From: J027 sp965215855
Lineage (GTDB): Bacteria; Chloroflexota; Anaerolineae; Aggregatilineales; J027
Assembly (NCBI GenBank): GCA_965215855.1
Contig: CBDCER010000003.1
Span: 1,798,001 to 1,862,000 of the forward strand
Direction: 5' to 3'
DNA: 64,000 nt
How positions within the stretch are numbered: position 1 is the first letter of the stretch; the number at the start of each line of letters is the position of its first letter. The notes under the pieces were generated by a model. The model was not told the DNA's origin. It was given only the letters and a program-made list of their open reading frames with translations, and did not search any database. Made by a program: the position numbers and the translations under genes. Positions 18,013 to 26,168 of this stretch are shown in pieces.

Positions 18013-20160
18013 TTATGTTGGCGGCCATAGATCACCAGGAAGAATACCATCAAGAGTAAACCGGATTCTTTCTACACCACCGTCATCAAAAGGCGGCCCG
18101 TTTCGACCGGATACAACATTAAATCTTTCACACTTAATTCCTGATCGTCCACTCATGGGGAAATTGTTGCCCCATCCGATCCATTCGACAGTGCCCATGA
18201 TTTGATCTACAGTTCCAGTATCGAAATACCATCCATAATGATCCTCTACAAAGATTTCATAACAAACTTGAGCCTCACCTGTGTTTCTGTTTACAATGAG
18301 AGCTTCATGAATGTAATAGTGAAATGAATTCATAGCCAAGAACCAATCGAATTCCTCTCTATTGGTTGATCCCAAGGGACCCGGGAGGTACATTAATTGA
18401 AAGCTCGGCGATCCAATAGAAAGATCATTATTAACAGTGGGATAGATATTTCTGGCAGTTTCAAAACCTTCCTTTCCTATACCTACTGCACGCCAACTAG
18501 TGTTGTTTCGATACGCTGAACAAGATGTAGAGAGAGTAGTATTCTGAACTGAAGATGATTCCCATATAGGGTTATCTCGTGGATGCGATACATGATGCGG
18601 ATCATATAATGCTGCTAATGAGGTTTCTAAAATTTCCAATACGTCTTCCCGCCAAGTAGGCAATTCATCTAACATTTTTCCTACAGGGAGAGGTAGCTCA
18701 CGGCCATCAGCAGCAAAATACCATATGAAGTGACGGGCTGCGTCGTCATTGCCCGCCTCTCTTGCCCTATGCCTGATTTCAAGAAGTTGTTCTTGAAAGA
18801 ACGGGATAAGGTAACGATTGAGGGTACGGTCTGGAGTATCAACATAATCATGAATAATTGGTGCTGGACCTTGACCAGGGTTGCGGAGCAGGAAATTCTC
18901 TGCACTAATATCTTCGCATGGTCTAGATTCCTGACATTTATTCCAAGCCTCTGGATACTCTCGGATCATACCGCTCAGATCCACAAAATTGACTACATTC
19001 CCAGCCACATATGCATACCGGTTCAATGATGTACCTTCCACCGGATCCAGCGACGGGAACACGCCCAGCGCCGGGTTGTAGTACCGCGCACGCAGATGCA
19101 CCAGTCCGTTGTTATCCGTTGGTTCGCCAGTGAAGCCGAATGGCGTTTGCTCAGTGCCTTGCTCACTCCAGGATTGTCCATAGGGTGCATAGTGGACGCT
19201 GTAGGCCGGATCGAAGCCCGTGCCATCAACCACACCTCGCACACTGCCCAGACCATCAGCGACCATCCACTGCCAGTCGCCAGCCGCGTCCTGTTGGGAC
19301 AACAGCCCACGTTCATGTACAAACCGTACAGTATTCGCGCCAGTCATCGCAGCGATAACCTTTGCCAGTCCCGGCTGCACATCCAGCAGGTAATCCGTCA
19401 CAACGCCACTCACGGTCTGTTGCACACGCTGGCCCAGGCCATTGTAGGCATAGCTACTGTCGCCTGCACCCAACAACCGCCCGGCTCTATCCCAACTGTA
19501 GGACAGTGTGCCATCAGCGGTCATTTGACCAGCATCGTTGTAGGCAAAGCCCGCATTCGAAATGCGGTTGGCAGCATCGTAGGTGTAGTCCGTCTGGGTG
19601 GGTGTACCACCATCTACCGTCAAGATTTCCTGCGTGCGGTTTCCGGCCACATCATAAGCAAACGTGTAGTCTCGGACAGGGTTCACATCATCCCAGGCCG
19701 CGAAGTAGTCCGCTGCCAGCAAGCGCGACAGGTCATCGTAGGTATAGTCAATGGCATGACCATTATAGGCGGTTTCCAACTGCTTGAACTCCAGCTTGAA
19801 GCTGGTAGCACTGACGGGAACTGCCGCCGTATTACGCTCAGGACGGTTGCGGATTTCCACGACATGCAAGCCCAGTCGTGCCAAGGGGATCGTCACGGCT
19901 AACTCGCCAGGGGTGGCGGCGTAGGTATCCAGGCTGCCCCAGAAAACGTTATCGACATAGACATCACAAATGCTGCGGTCAACATCCGTGCCAAGCTTGA
20001 GCGTGAAACCCTCGCTATACACAGCAATCTGCAACGGCGCATCAAAGTCTTCGGTGATGCCATTCGTCCAGTTGCCATTGTAGGTCACGGCGTCCGTATC
20101 ATCATAAGCGATGACGACGGGCGCACTGTCCGGCTGGCGCAGAATGTCCGTGGCCGACAC
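18013..20160 (-). CDS. RHS cassette 7: extended core with GNDDAAR-family tip
   Basis: This cassette keeps more of the master core than most: homology continues upstream to about 20262 (G-R-L-T-Q-L-E-H-R-A-E-G-V-T-L-G-R-F), but a one-base loss near 20255 puts the far end out of frame and the usable start is a GTG at 20160. Left allele AVYSEGFTLKLGTD, linker allele TQEILTVDGGTPTQTDYTYD, hinge DLSG. The core lacks the Q-Q-A-M segment after P-V-E-G. The tip (~319 aa) is closest to that of cassette 6. No Shine-Dalgarno. Confidence 0.85.
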   Translation of the reverse strand: MSATDILRQPDSAPVVIAYDDTDAVTYNGNWTNGITEDFDAPLQIAVYSEGFTLKLGTDVDRSICDVYVDNVFWGSLDTYAATPGELAVTIPLARLGLHVVEIRNRPERNTAAVPVSATSFKLEFKQLETAYNGHAIDYTYDDLSRLLAADYFAAWDDVNPVRDYTFAYDVAGNRTQEILTVDGGTPTQTDYTYDAANRISNAGFAYNDAGQMTADGTLSYSWDRAGRLLGAGDSSYAYNGLGQRVQQTVSGVVTDYLLDVQPGLAKVIAAMTGANTVRFVHERGLLSQQDAAGDWQWMVADGLGSVRGVVDGTGFDPAYSVHYAPYGQSWSEQGTEQTPFGFTGEPTDNNGLVHLRARYYNPALGVFPSLDPVEGTSLNRYAYVAGNVVNFVDLSGMIREYPEAWNKCQESRPCEDISAENFLLRNPGQGPAPIIHDYVDTPDRTLNRYLIPFFQEQLLEIRHRAREAGNDDAARHFIWYFAADGRELPLPVGKMLDELPTWREDVLEILETSLAALYDPHHVSHPRDNPIWESSSVQNTTLSTSCSAYRNNTSWRAVGIGKEGFETARNIYPTVNNDLSIGSPSFQLMYLPGPLGSTNREEFDWFLAMNSFHYYIHEALIVNRNTGEAQVCYEIFVEDHYGWYFDTGTVDQIMGTVEWIGWGNNFPMSGRSGIKCERFNVVSGRNGPPFDDGGVERIRFTLDGILPGDLWPPT

Positions 20161-20289
20161 ACGGTTGCCGAGCGCATCCAGCGTATAGGCAAAACGACCC
20201 AGCGTGACCCCTTCAGCCCGGTGTTCGAGTTGCGTCAGGCGGCCTCCGCGTCGTAGCTGTAAGCTGTTGTTGCCCTGCTTTCCATCATA

Positions 20290-21186
20290 TCAGGGAACTC
20301 TGAATTCCCAGGAATATGTCTCTGGCGAACCATCGATTGGTGTGATAGTAACTGACATGGTATGCATGCCAGATTCCCATTCCTCGAAAAAGCAGTCATT
20401 GAAGATATACCTGCCACGTAGCGCTTTATCAAGTTCGCTTTCTGTAGCCAGAAAAAAATACTCTGTGATGTACCGACGTGCCATGTGTTGGCCGTCAATA
20501 CTGATATCTACACTAGCCCCTAACAAATAGTCAAACGCACTAGGTATTGCGCTGTAGTAGTCAAGTTGCGTTTCTATACAGAATTCCTCAGAGACAAGGA
20601 CATACTCACCATCTATTTCATTAATACCTATAATCATCACTGGCATAGTGGGGATAGGATTGATGTAATTCGGCCTACCGACGGGTAAACATGGTGGAAC
20701 CGAACCACGAATACAACTCTGAAATTCCTCATAGCGTAGTTCATATAGTTCGGGATTGGTTTTGTCAATGCGAATAAAAGAGAGATTATATGCACCACCC
20801 CAGATAGTATCTGGGGCATCCGGCGAATACGAATAATAGGGAAAGTTGCTTATAATCAAATGCACTTCACCTGGAATGATCTCGCCATTAATAGCATTGA
20901 AAGGGTCGTAGCCTTGAAAGAGCAACTCGTCCCAAATGGCTGTTACGAATTCCTCCATATCATCGGGTGGGGCTTTGAAGGAAAGTTGAATATAGTGCAG
21001 CCTGCCGATGCTGTAGTCATATTCAAGGTCAATGGCGCTTTCCGGTATCTGTGTGTCGAAGTAATCCTCAAGTTCACCTATACCGGAAGCATCTTCATTT
21101 GATAGACTGAATAAGCTGCAGCCTACCAGAATGAAGATGATGAAAACAATGATGAAAACGCTTCTTTGCTGGGGATGTAAACTCAT
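20290..21186 (-). CDS. lipoprotein-like ~298-aa partner of cassette 8
   Basis: Diverged paralog of the proteins at 13573 and 16864 (shared Y-D-P-F-N-A-I-N, Y-Y-S-Y-S-P-D-A-P-D-T, I-R-I-D-K-T-N-P-E-L-Y, final E-T-Y-S-W-E-F). Instead of a plain membrane anchor it has a signal with a lipobox-like end (I-I-F-I-L-V-G-C, Cys near residue 23), so it is probably a lipoprotein. GGAGG lies ~8 nt before the ATG. It follows the matching tip of cassette 8, supporting a toxin-immunity pairing that has been conserved while both partners diverged. Confidence 0.82.
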   Translation of the reverse strand: MSLHPQQRSVFIIVFIIFILVGCSLFSLSNEDASGIGELEDYFDTQIPESAIDLEYDYSIGRLHYIQLSFKAPPDDMEEFVTAIWDELLFQGYDPFNAINGEIIPGEVHLIISNFPYYSYSPDAPDTIWGGAYNLSFIRIDKTNPELYELRYEEFQSCIRGSVPPCLPVGRPNYINPIPTMPVMIIGINEIDGEYVLVSEEFCIETQLDYYSAIPSAFDYLLGASVDISIDGQHMARRYITEYFFLATESELDKALRGRYIFNDCFFEEWESGMHTMSVTITPIDGSPETYSWEFRVP

Positions 21187-21213
21187 TGCTATAACCTCCA
21201 GATTAACAGGAAG

Positions 21214-21244
21214 TCTGCGGGGGAGTATGGCACTCTCCCGCAGA
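21214..21244 (-). promoter_or_regulatory. hairpin between cassette 8 tip and its partner
   Basis: 13-bp stem with one mismatch (21214-21226 with 21232-21244), ~28 nt upstream of the partner start. GC-rich, no U-tract. Confidence 0.6.
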
Positions 21245-21248
21245 GATT

Positions 21249-23270
21249 TTATTCAAATAAGATGATAGAAGACGCGAATGCACTGAAGTTATTGTCTTCG
21301 TCGCTATCTAGATCTCCAAATGCTTGTGGGATTGTGAAATGCACGCATCTTTCTGTTGAACGACCTCTGATTCCGTAGTTCTGACCTATGCCTGATATAT
21401 CCACACCGGCCATGATTCTATCTACACTACCTGTGCCTTCGTTGACATACCAAGCGTAGCGGTCTTCTACATGGATACGAAAGCAAATATGAACCGTGTC
21501 ACGGCTATCGTCAACTACAACACCTTCAGAAATCCAATAGTTGAAGGCATTCATCGCCAAATACCAATCAAATTCCTCTCTGGTGTAACTGCCATCCAGG
21601 TTATCACGGTACATGTTGCTAAAATCCCGTGACCCAATACTCAGATCAAATCCAGTGCTGTAAATGTCACTTCCCCAATTTGGATGACCTGCGGTGACAT
21701 TAGAACCTTGCCCGACACGACGCCATCGAGTGGAATACCAATAAGCTCGACAATGCGCTGGATAGGTGTCGTCTTGTACTCTGAACATTGCTGCATTTTG
21801 CTGATTGTTGGGATTAATCAAGCTTTGTACGGAACTGAATAGATAGTCCGCTATGTCGATGTGCCATAAAGGTAGTTCACGCAGCATTTTCTCGACAGGG
21901 TAGTCACTCATATCTCCGCTTCCGGTCAGAAAATGGCGCAGGTTTCTGGCTGCATCGTCGTTGCCAACTGCTTCTGCTCGTTCTGCAGCAAGCAACATGA
22001 TGGTTCTTATTGTATACCTAGTGAATATTCCAAGACCGGGTATTAGGTCAAGCGGGTTAAAATCCAGGGCAAAAGGTGTACCATCTAAACCTAGAAATTC
22101 ATTCAAGGCATCCTCACCATGCTCTATCGCCAAGAGCAAACCACCAATTAACGGGATTGTACCTTCGTCAATATAACCCTGTTCAGGCGGGGTTGGGCGA
22201 AAATTCGTTTCTGGTAGATAAAATCTGGAGGGACATGGCAATTCTTGACAGCTTGGTTTTAACCCACTCGGATCCACAGCATTGACCACATTCCCAGCCA
22301 CATACGCATACCGGTTCAGCGACATCACCTGCTGCAACACACCCTCAATCGGATCAAGCGACGGGAACACACCCAACGCCGGATTGTAGTACCGCGCTCG
22401 CAGATTCACCAGGCCGTTGTCATCCGTCGGCTCACCCGTAAACCCAAACGGCGTTTGCTCAGGGCCTTGCTCACCCCAGGGCTGTCCATAGGGCGCATAG
22501 TGGACGCTGTAGGCCGGATCGAATCCCGCGCCATCAACCACGCCACGCACACTGCCCAAACCATCAGCGACCATCCACTGCCAGTCACCAGCCGAGTCCT
22601 GTTGTGACAACAACCCACGTTCATGCACAAACCGTTCAGTATTTGCGCCAGTTGTGGCCGCGATGACTTTTGCCAAGCCAGGTTGTGTATCCAGTAGATA
22701 GTCGGTGACTACGCCACTCACTGTCTGTTGGACACGCTGACCCAGGCCATTGTAGGCATAGCTACTGTCGCCTGCATCCAACAACCGCCCGGCTCTATCC
22801 CAACTGTAGGACAGTGTGCCATCAGCAGTCATTTGACCAGCGTCGTTGTAAGCAAAACCCGCGCTCGAAATGCGGTTGGCGGCATCGTAGGTATGACTTT
22901 GGCTGCTGAACGGCGAACCGTCCACATTGACCACCTCACTGGTGCGGTTGCCTGCCACATCATAAGCAAACGTGTAGTCTCGGACAGGGTTCACATCATC
23001 CCAGGCCGCGAAGTAGTCCGCTGCCAGCAAACGCGACAGGTCATCGTAGGTATAGTCAATGGCATGGCCGTCATAGGCGGTTTCCAACTGCTTGAACTCC
23101 AGTTTGAAACTCGTAGCACTGACTGGAACTGCCGCCGTATTGCGCTCAGGACGGTTGCGGATTTCAACGACATGCAAACCCAACCGCGCTAAGGGGATCG
23201 TCACCGCTAACTCGCCAGGTGTGGCGGTGTAGGTATCCAGGCTGCCCCAGAAGACGTTATCGACCAGCAC
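21249..23270 (-). CDS. RHS cassette 8, main part: core with diverged GNDDAAR-family tip
   Basis: The reading frame starts at a GTG inside the core (M-L-V-D-N-V-F-W-G) because a 259-bp MITE-like insert at 23317-23575 separates it, out of frame, from the beginning of the core. The left part before the insert carries the FFGEEIT allele and the part after it the HVVEIRN / KQLETAYDGHAIDY allele, so the core is recombinant. The tip (~338 aa) shares G-N-D-D-A-A-R-N, R-E-E-F-D-W-Y-L-A-M-N and H-V-E-D-R-Y-A-W with cassettes 6 and 7 but has an extra N-terminal hydrophobic stretch (F-N-P-L-D-L-I-P-G-L-G-I-F). Confidence 0.8.
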   Translation of the reverse strand: MLVDNVFWGSLDTYTATPGELAVTIPLARLGLHVVEIRNRPERNTAAVPVSATSFKLEFKQLETAYDGHAIDYTYDDLSRLLAADYFAAWDDVNPVRDYTFAYDVAGNRTSEVVNVDGSPFSSQSHTYDAANRISSAGFAYNDAGQMTADGTLSYSWDRAGRLLDAGDSSYAYNGLGQRVQQTVSGVVTDYLLDTQPGLAKVIAATTGANTERFVHERGLLSQQDSAGDWQWMVADGLGSVRGVVDGAGFDPAYSVHYAPYGQPWGEQGPEQTPFGFTGEPTDDNGLVNLRARYYNPALGVFPSLDPIEGVLQQVMSLNRYAYVAGNVVNAVDPSGLKPSCQELPCPSRFYLPETNFRPTPPEQGYIDEGTIPLIGGLLLAIEHGEDALNEFLGLDGTPFALDFNPLDLIPGLGIFTRYTIRTIMLLAAERAEAVGNDDAARNLRHFLTGSGDMSDYPVEKMLRELPLWHIDIADYLFSSVQSLINPNNQQNAAMFRVQDDTYPAHCRAYWYSTRWRRVGQGSNVTAGHPNWGSDIYSTGFDLSIGSRDFSNMYRDNLDGSYTREEFDWYLAMNAFNYWISEGVVVDDSRDTVHICFRIHVEDRYAWYVNEGTGSVDRIMAGVDISGIGQNYGIRGRSTERCVHFTIPQAFGDLDSDEDNNFSAFASSIILFE

Positions 23271-23286
23271 ATCGCAGATACTCCGG

Positions 23287-23724
23287 TCAACATCTGTGCC
23301 CAGCGTGAGGGTTATTTGTACGGTTTACTATCTTCGACCGTGAGAACTGACATTGACATCGTGCCGCTATGGATCTATCGCTTCGAACCGATTCCACTGG
23401 GTTAAATAAAGAGTAACCGGCAGATAATGCAACAGAAGGAACCTGGCCGTTGGATTCGTGGCAACAGGCGGCTATTGGGGCCAAAGGATCAGTCCTGGGC
23501 GACGACGGCACCGGTGCGTACTCAGCGGCATGATGCCAACAACACTTTTGGCGGTCGAAGATAGTAAACCGTACAGTTATTTCCTCACCGAAGAACGAAA
23601 TTTGCAGCGCGGCATCAAAGTCTTCGGTTATGCCGTTTGTCCAGTTGCCACTGTAAACCACTGCATCATGGTCGTCGGCCAGCACCAGCGGGGTGCTGTC
23701 GGAACGCCAATTCTCACTCACCAA
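23287..23724 (-). pseudogene. 5' fragment of cassette 8 core, disrupted by a MITE-like insert
   Basis: The first ~50 residues (S-T-P-L-V-L-A-D-D-H-D-A-V-V-Y-S-G-N-W-T-N-G-I-T-E-D-F-D) are ordinary core. The frame then runs into the insert and ends there with non-RHS sequence. Insert plus target duplication is 265 bp, not a multiple of 3, so the original frame is lost and resumes in the neighbouring reading frame (21249-23270). Confidence 0.75.
23317..23575. mobile_element. MITE-like element in cassette 8 core
   Basis: A 259-bp insert with perfect 24-bp terminal inverted repeats (23317-23340 and 23552-23575, beginning TGTACGGTTTACTATC) flanked by a 6-bp direct repeat GTTATT (23311-23316 and 23576-23581). 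The interior has no transposase. Comparison with other cassettes shows the uninterrupted core sequence on both sides. It is a non-autonomous element; the helper transposase is not in the window. Confidence 0.88.
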
Positions 23725-24191
23725 TCAGCAGGTACTAACTGCCCCTCAGTGGCATCATCTTCAATGGCATCTACATCAAGAGGAGGGTAGCCATTTTCCA
23801 GATTCCCCACCCACATAAGGTCAAGGATCACTTCTATTTGCTGTCCATCTGCTGAAAACTGTGTTGATAGCGTCTGTCCACAACAAATACCATACCCTAC
23901 TTCCCCTTCTGGATATATAGGGATTCGATTTCCGCTATTGCTCGTTGCATATTTTTGGCCTCGCCACGGAAAGGATGAATCACTGGTGCAGAATAATCCA
24001 TCATTTCCAAATTCTACTTGGATTACATTATCCTGTCTGTTGAGCGGTGTGCCATCAGGACAATCATATTGAATGGCGAGCCATCCTATATACCCATCGG
24101 GAACAGTATATTCCCACGTGATACCATCATTTCTATTTCTACAACTCGTTAGGGTGATTATGATTAACGCTAGACTAAGTAATAGTTTCAT
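23718..24191 (-). CDS. DUF6843-like lipoprotein, partner of cassette 9
   Basis: 157 aa from the ATG at 24191, which opens a textbook lipoprotein signal (M-K-L-L-L-S-L-A-L-I-I-I-T-L-T-S-C). The longer frame to 24293 begins inside the IS element and is artefactual. The conserved body is W-E-Y-T-V-P-D-G-Y-I-G-W-L-A-I-Q-Y-D-C-P and it ends in VPADW, as in its paralogs at 11620 and 37133. It is the expected partner of the DUF3238-like tip of cassette 9 but is now separated from it by an IS5-like insertion, which may uncouple their expression. Confidence 0.85.
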   Translation of the reverse strand: MKLLLSLALIIITLTSCRNRNDGITWEYTVPDGYIGWLAIQYDCPDGTPLNRQDNVIQVEFGNDGLFCTSDSSFPWRGQKYATSNSGNRIPIYPEGEVGYGICCGQTLSTQFSADGQQIEVILDLMWVGNLENGYPPLDVDAIEDDATEGQLVPADW

Positions 24192-24320
24192 GGGGAAATA
24201 TCGAACGAAAGGTTTGTTGAGTCCAATCAGATTGCTGGAACACTGTCCTATGTAAATTAGAAAAAGCCTGGTTTTACTAGGTTCTGTTGACATTTGACAA
24301 AGTTCTGCTACGGTAGCCGC

Positions 24321-24722
24321 ATGACAACGGTGACATTAACTGACGAACAATGGGAAAAGATGCTTGAGTTTCTACGCAGTGATGCCAGAGCCTATGTGGG
24401 CAACGAAGAGGCTTGCCGTCGGTTCGTAGAAGCCGTGATGTGGGTTGACCGCAGTGGGGCACAGTGGCGTCTGCTGCCGGAGCAACATGGCAAATGGAAC
24501 AGTGTTTACAAGCGATTCGCCCGCTGGTGTGATCACGGCGTGTGGGAACGGATGCTGGCCCACTTCGCGGATGATCCTGATATGGAAAATGGCATGATTG
24601 ACAGTACCATTGTGCGGGCGCATGCCTGTGCGGCTGGTGCCGAAAAAAAACGGTGGACAGGCGGAACAGGCGTTGGGGCGCAGTCGCGGTGGGTTCAGCA
24701 CCAAAATCCATGTGACCGTTGA
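24321..24722 (+). CDS. IS5-like transposase, upstream frame
   Basis: Start chosen at M-T-T-V-T-L-T-D-E-Q-W-E. The first ~110 residues are the helix-turn-helix-containing N-terminal domain typical of IS5/IS427 transposases (R-R-F-V-E-A-V-M-W-V-D-R-S-G-A-Q-W-R-L-L-P), then M-I-D-S-T, the first catalytic Asp region. After a run of eight A (24643-24650) this frame continues only into a short nonsense tail. The rest of the enzyme is in the +1 frame (to 25080), so a frameshift or transcript slippage on the A-run is expected to join them. Confidence 0.82.
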   Translation: MTTVTLTDEQWEKMLEFLRSDARAYVGNEEACRRFVEAVMWVDRSGAQWRLLPEQHGKWNSVYKRFARWCDHGVWERMLAHFADDPDMENGMIDSTIVRAHACAAGAEKKRWTGGTGVGAQSRWVQHQNPCDR

Positions 24723-25080
24723 TGGCTTGGGCAACCCGTTGCGACTGGCACTGACCGCCGGACAGCGCCATGATATCATCAAGGCTTCTGATTTGATCAT
24801 TGACCTCGACTTTGAATATGTCATCGCTGATCGCGGTTATGCCGCCCGCGATTTTCTGGATGAAATCCGTGATACAGGTGCTGAACCCGTGATCCCGCCC
24901 AAGAAAAATGCCAAAGCGCCACATGAGTATGACGAGTGGCGGTATCGTGAACGCCATTTGATTGAGTGTTTCATCGGCAAAATCAAGCATTTTCGACGGG
25001 TCTTTTCACGCTTCGATAAGCTGGCATCTCGTTATCTTGGCTTTCTACAATTTACCAGTGTTTTGATTTGGTTACGATGA
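24598..25080 (+). CDS. IS5-like transposase, downstream frame (DDE catalytic part)
   Basis: True homology begins at about 24643 with K-K-N-G-G-Q-A-E-Q-A-L-G-R-S-R-G-G-F-S-T-K-I-H. It contains the second catalytic Asp (V-I-A-D-R-G-Y) and the E of R-H-L-I-E-C-F-I-G-K-I-K-x-F-R-R, the usual DDE motif of this family. The nominal TTG start at 24598 is only an open-frame artefact; the segment is translated by frameshifting from the upstream frame. Confidence 0.82.
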   Translation: MTVPLCGRMPVRLVPKKNGGQAEQALGRSRGGFSTKIHVTVDGLGNPLRLALTAGQRHDIIKASDLIIDLDFEYVIADRGYAARDFLDEIRDTGAEPVIPPKKNAKAPHEYDEWRYRERHLIECFIGKIKHFRRVFSRFDKLASRYLGFLQFTSVLIWLR

Positions 25081-25133
25081 AATGTCAACAGAACCTAAAG
25101 ATATTCTTATTCATTTCTTATTCCATTCTACCA

Positions 25134-25164
25134 GGACCACTTTTGCCAGCTACAAAAGTGGTCC
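25134..25164 (-). promoter_or_regulatory. hairpin downstream of cassette 9 tip
   Basis: Perfect 12-bp stem (GGACCACTTTTG at 25134-25145, CAAAAGTGGTCC at 25153-25164). It is homologous to the hairpin at 37719-37749 of cassette 13, from which it differs by two compensatory base-pair changes. No U-tract. Confidence 0.75.
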
Positions 25165-25183
25165 CAAGTTTAGGCGATAGGTG

Positions 25184-25963
25184 TTATGCAAATAAGCAAT
25201 TTGGATCAAGGTTATCCATTATTGCTTGTGGGGCATTTGCAAACATCAATGATGGGGTTTGTCTTCCCTGGTTGCAGGAAAGATTCCTAGAGCGCAATGG
25301 AGTTGGTGAAGTAGAAAAAGGCTCTGGTGGAAGGGCAAGATCTGCTGGGTTCATAGCTGGCCCTTGCGGTGGTTGCTGAACTCCAATGACATGTCTTCCA
25401 TCAACGGCAACCCATATCTCATGCCACGGGAAACGATCTAAATGCCCACTAATTTCGATGCGATTCCAAGTGAGAGAAAAATACACAAAATAGTGTATGT
25501 CAATAGTAGGTGATAGCGGTACCAAAGGGTTGCTAACTGAGCCTTCTATCGTTACTGCATAAGCTTCATCTTGTAGATCCGTAGGGGGGTTTCGCCAGAG
25601 CGTATAATCAAGCCGTGCTGGGTTAGGTGGATCAGCCTTATCACGTTCAATGTGGCGCTCAATTCCCATTGGAATGGGGATCGGAAACCACCAAGGCGGA
25701 CGTTCAACATTGATATATGTTGCTACAGTTTCTCCTGTATCTTGACGAGAACTAAAGGTGGATAATCCAGCGCAAGTATCAAACTGAATCCACCACCAAA
25801 CTCGAGAACTCACGGGTAACGGATCAGTACCACCATACCATGACCTGTCGTCTCCGTGCCATGTTGCCACAACACCTCTATCAGGGTAAATAAAGTCAAT
25901 CTCAGCAGGCTCAATAAAGGCTGCTGCCCAAATTTCTACAGGGGTGTTTCCACTCGGATCCAT
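25184..25963 (-). CDS. cassette 9 tip, DUF3238-like, detached from its core
   Basis: The frame M-D-P-S-G-N-T-P-V-E-I-W-A-A-A-F-I begins at the hinge itself. The ATG is created by the first base of the MITE (25963) joined to G-G-A-T-C-C of the hinge codons. The domain has W-H-G-D-D-R-S-W, S-S-R-V-W-W-W-I-Q-F-D, D-T-G-E-T, S-N-P-L and D-R-F-P-W-H-E-I as in cassettes 5 and 13. Without its core arm it can only be expressed as a free tip, or rescued by recombination in the core on the far side of the MITE. Confidence 0.82.
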   Translation of the reverse strand: MDPSGNTPVEIWAAAFIEPAEIDFIYPDRGVVATWHGDDRSWYGGTDPLPVSSRVWWWIQFDTCAGLSTFSSRQDTGETVATYINVERPPWWFPIPIPMGIERHIERDKADPPNPARLDYTLWRNPPTDLQDEAYAVTIEGSVSNPLVPLSPTIDIHYFVYFSLTWNRIEISGHLDRFPWHEIWVAVDGRHVIGVQQPPQGPAMNPADLALPPEPFSTSPTPLRSRNLSCNQGRQTPSLMFANAPQAIMDNLDPNCLFA

Positions 25964-26168
25964 AGGGCAATCGCATATGCTTTCTTAATGGAAAAATGGG
26001 CCTTATTGAACCCTCTTGACCTCATTTGATCTATGCATCCGATAAGGTTATCGGGTATTCAGCGCAACACTCAATGTCAAAGCTGCAAATTCGGTTCGAT
26101 TATTGGGGATTTTGAAGGTCATAATGGCTCATTGTTCGAGAATTAAGGTTTGATATGCGATTGCCCTA
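25963..26168. mobile_element. MITE-like element splitting cassette 9
   Basis: 206-bp insert with perfect 16-bp terminal inverted repeats (TAGGGCAATCGCATAT at 25963-25978, complement at 26153-26168) and a 10-bp target duplication CTCGGATCCA (25953-25962, 26169-26178), which is the hinge D-P-S coding sequence itself. The long duplication fits mobilisation by an IS4-type transposase. No coding capacity for a transposase. Confidence 0.9.

Larger units (their letters stand above)
24280..25095 (+). mobile_element. IS5-family-like insertion sequence (816 bp)
   Basis: Perfect 16-bp terminal inverted repeats (GGTTCTGTTGACATTT at 24280-24295, complement at 25080-25095) with a 2-bp TA flanking duplication (24278-24279, 25096-25097). 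It contains two overlapping reading frames on the plus strand that together give one transposase, the arrangement of the IS427 group of IS5. It is inserted between the cassette 9 tip and its DUF6843-like partner and is one of only two transposase genes in the window. Confidence 0.88.

Noticed and set aside
19096..19902. Plus-strand open frames opposite the core arms, repeated in every cassette
   Set aside because: They recur only because the minus-strand core is repeated. They carry no recognisable domain and their starts vary with each cassette.
23718..24293. Long version of the DUF6843-like gene starting at 24293
   Set aside because: The start codon and the first residues lie in the IS5-like inverted repeat; the lipoprotein signal begins at 24191.
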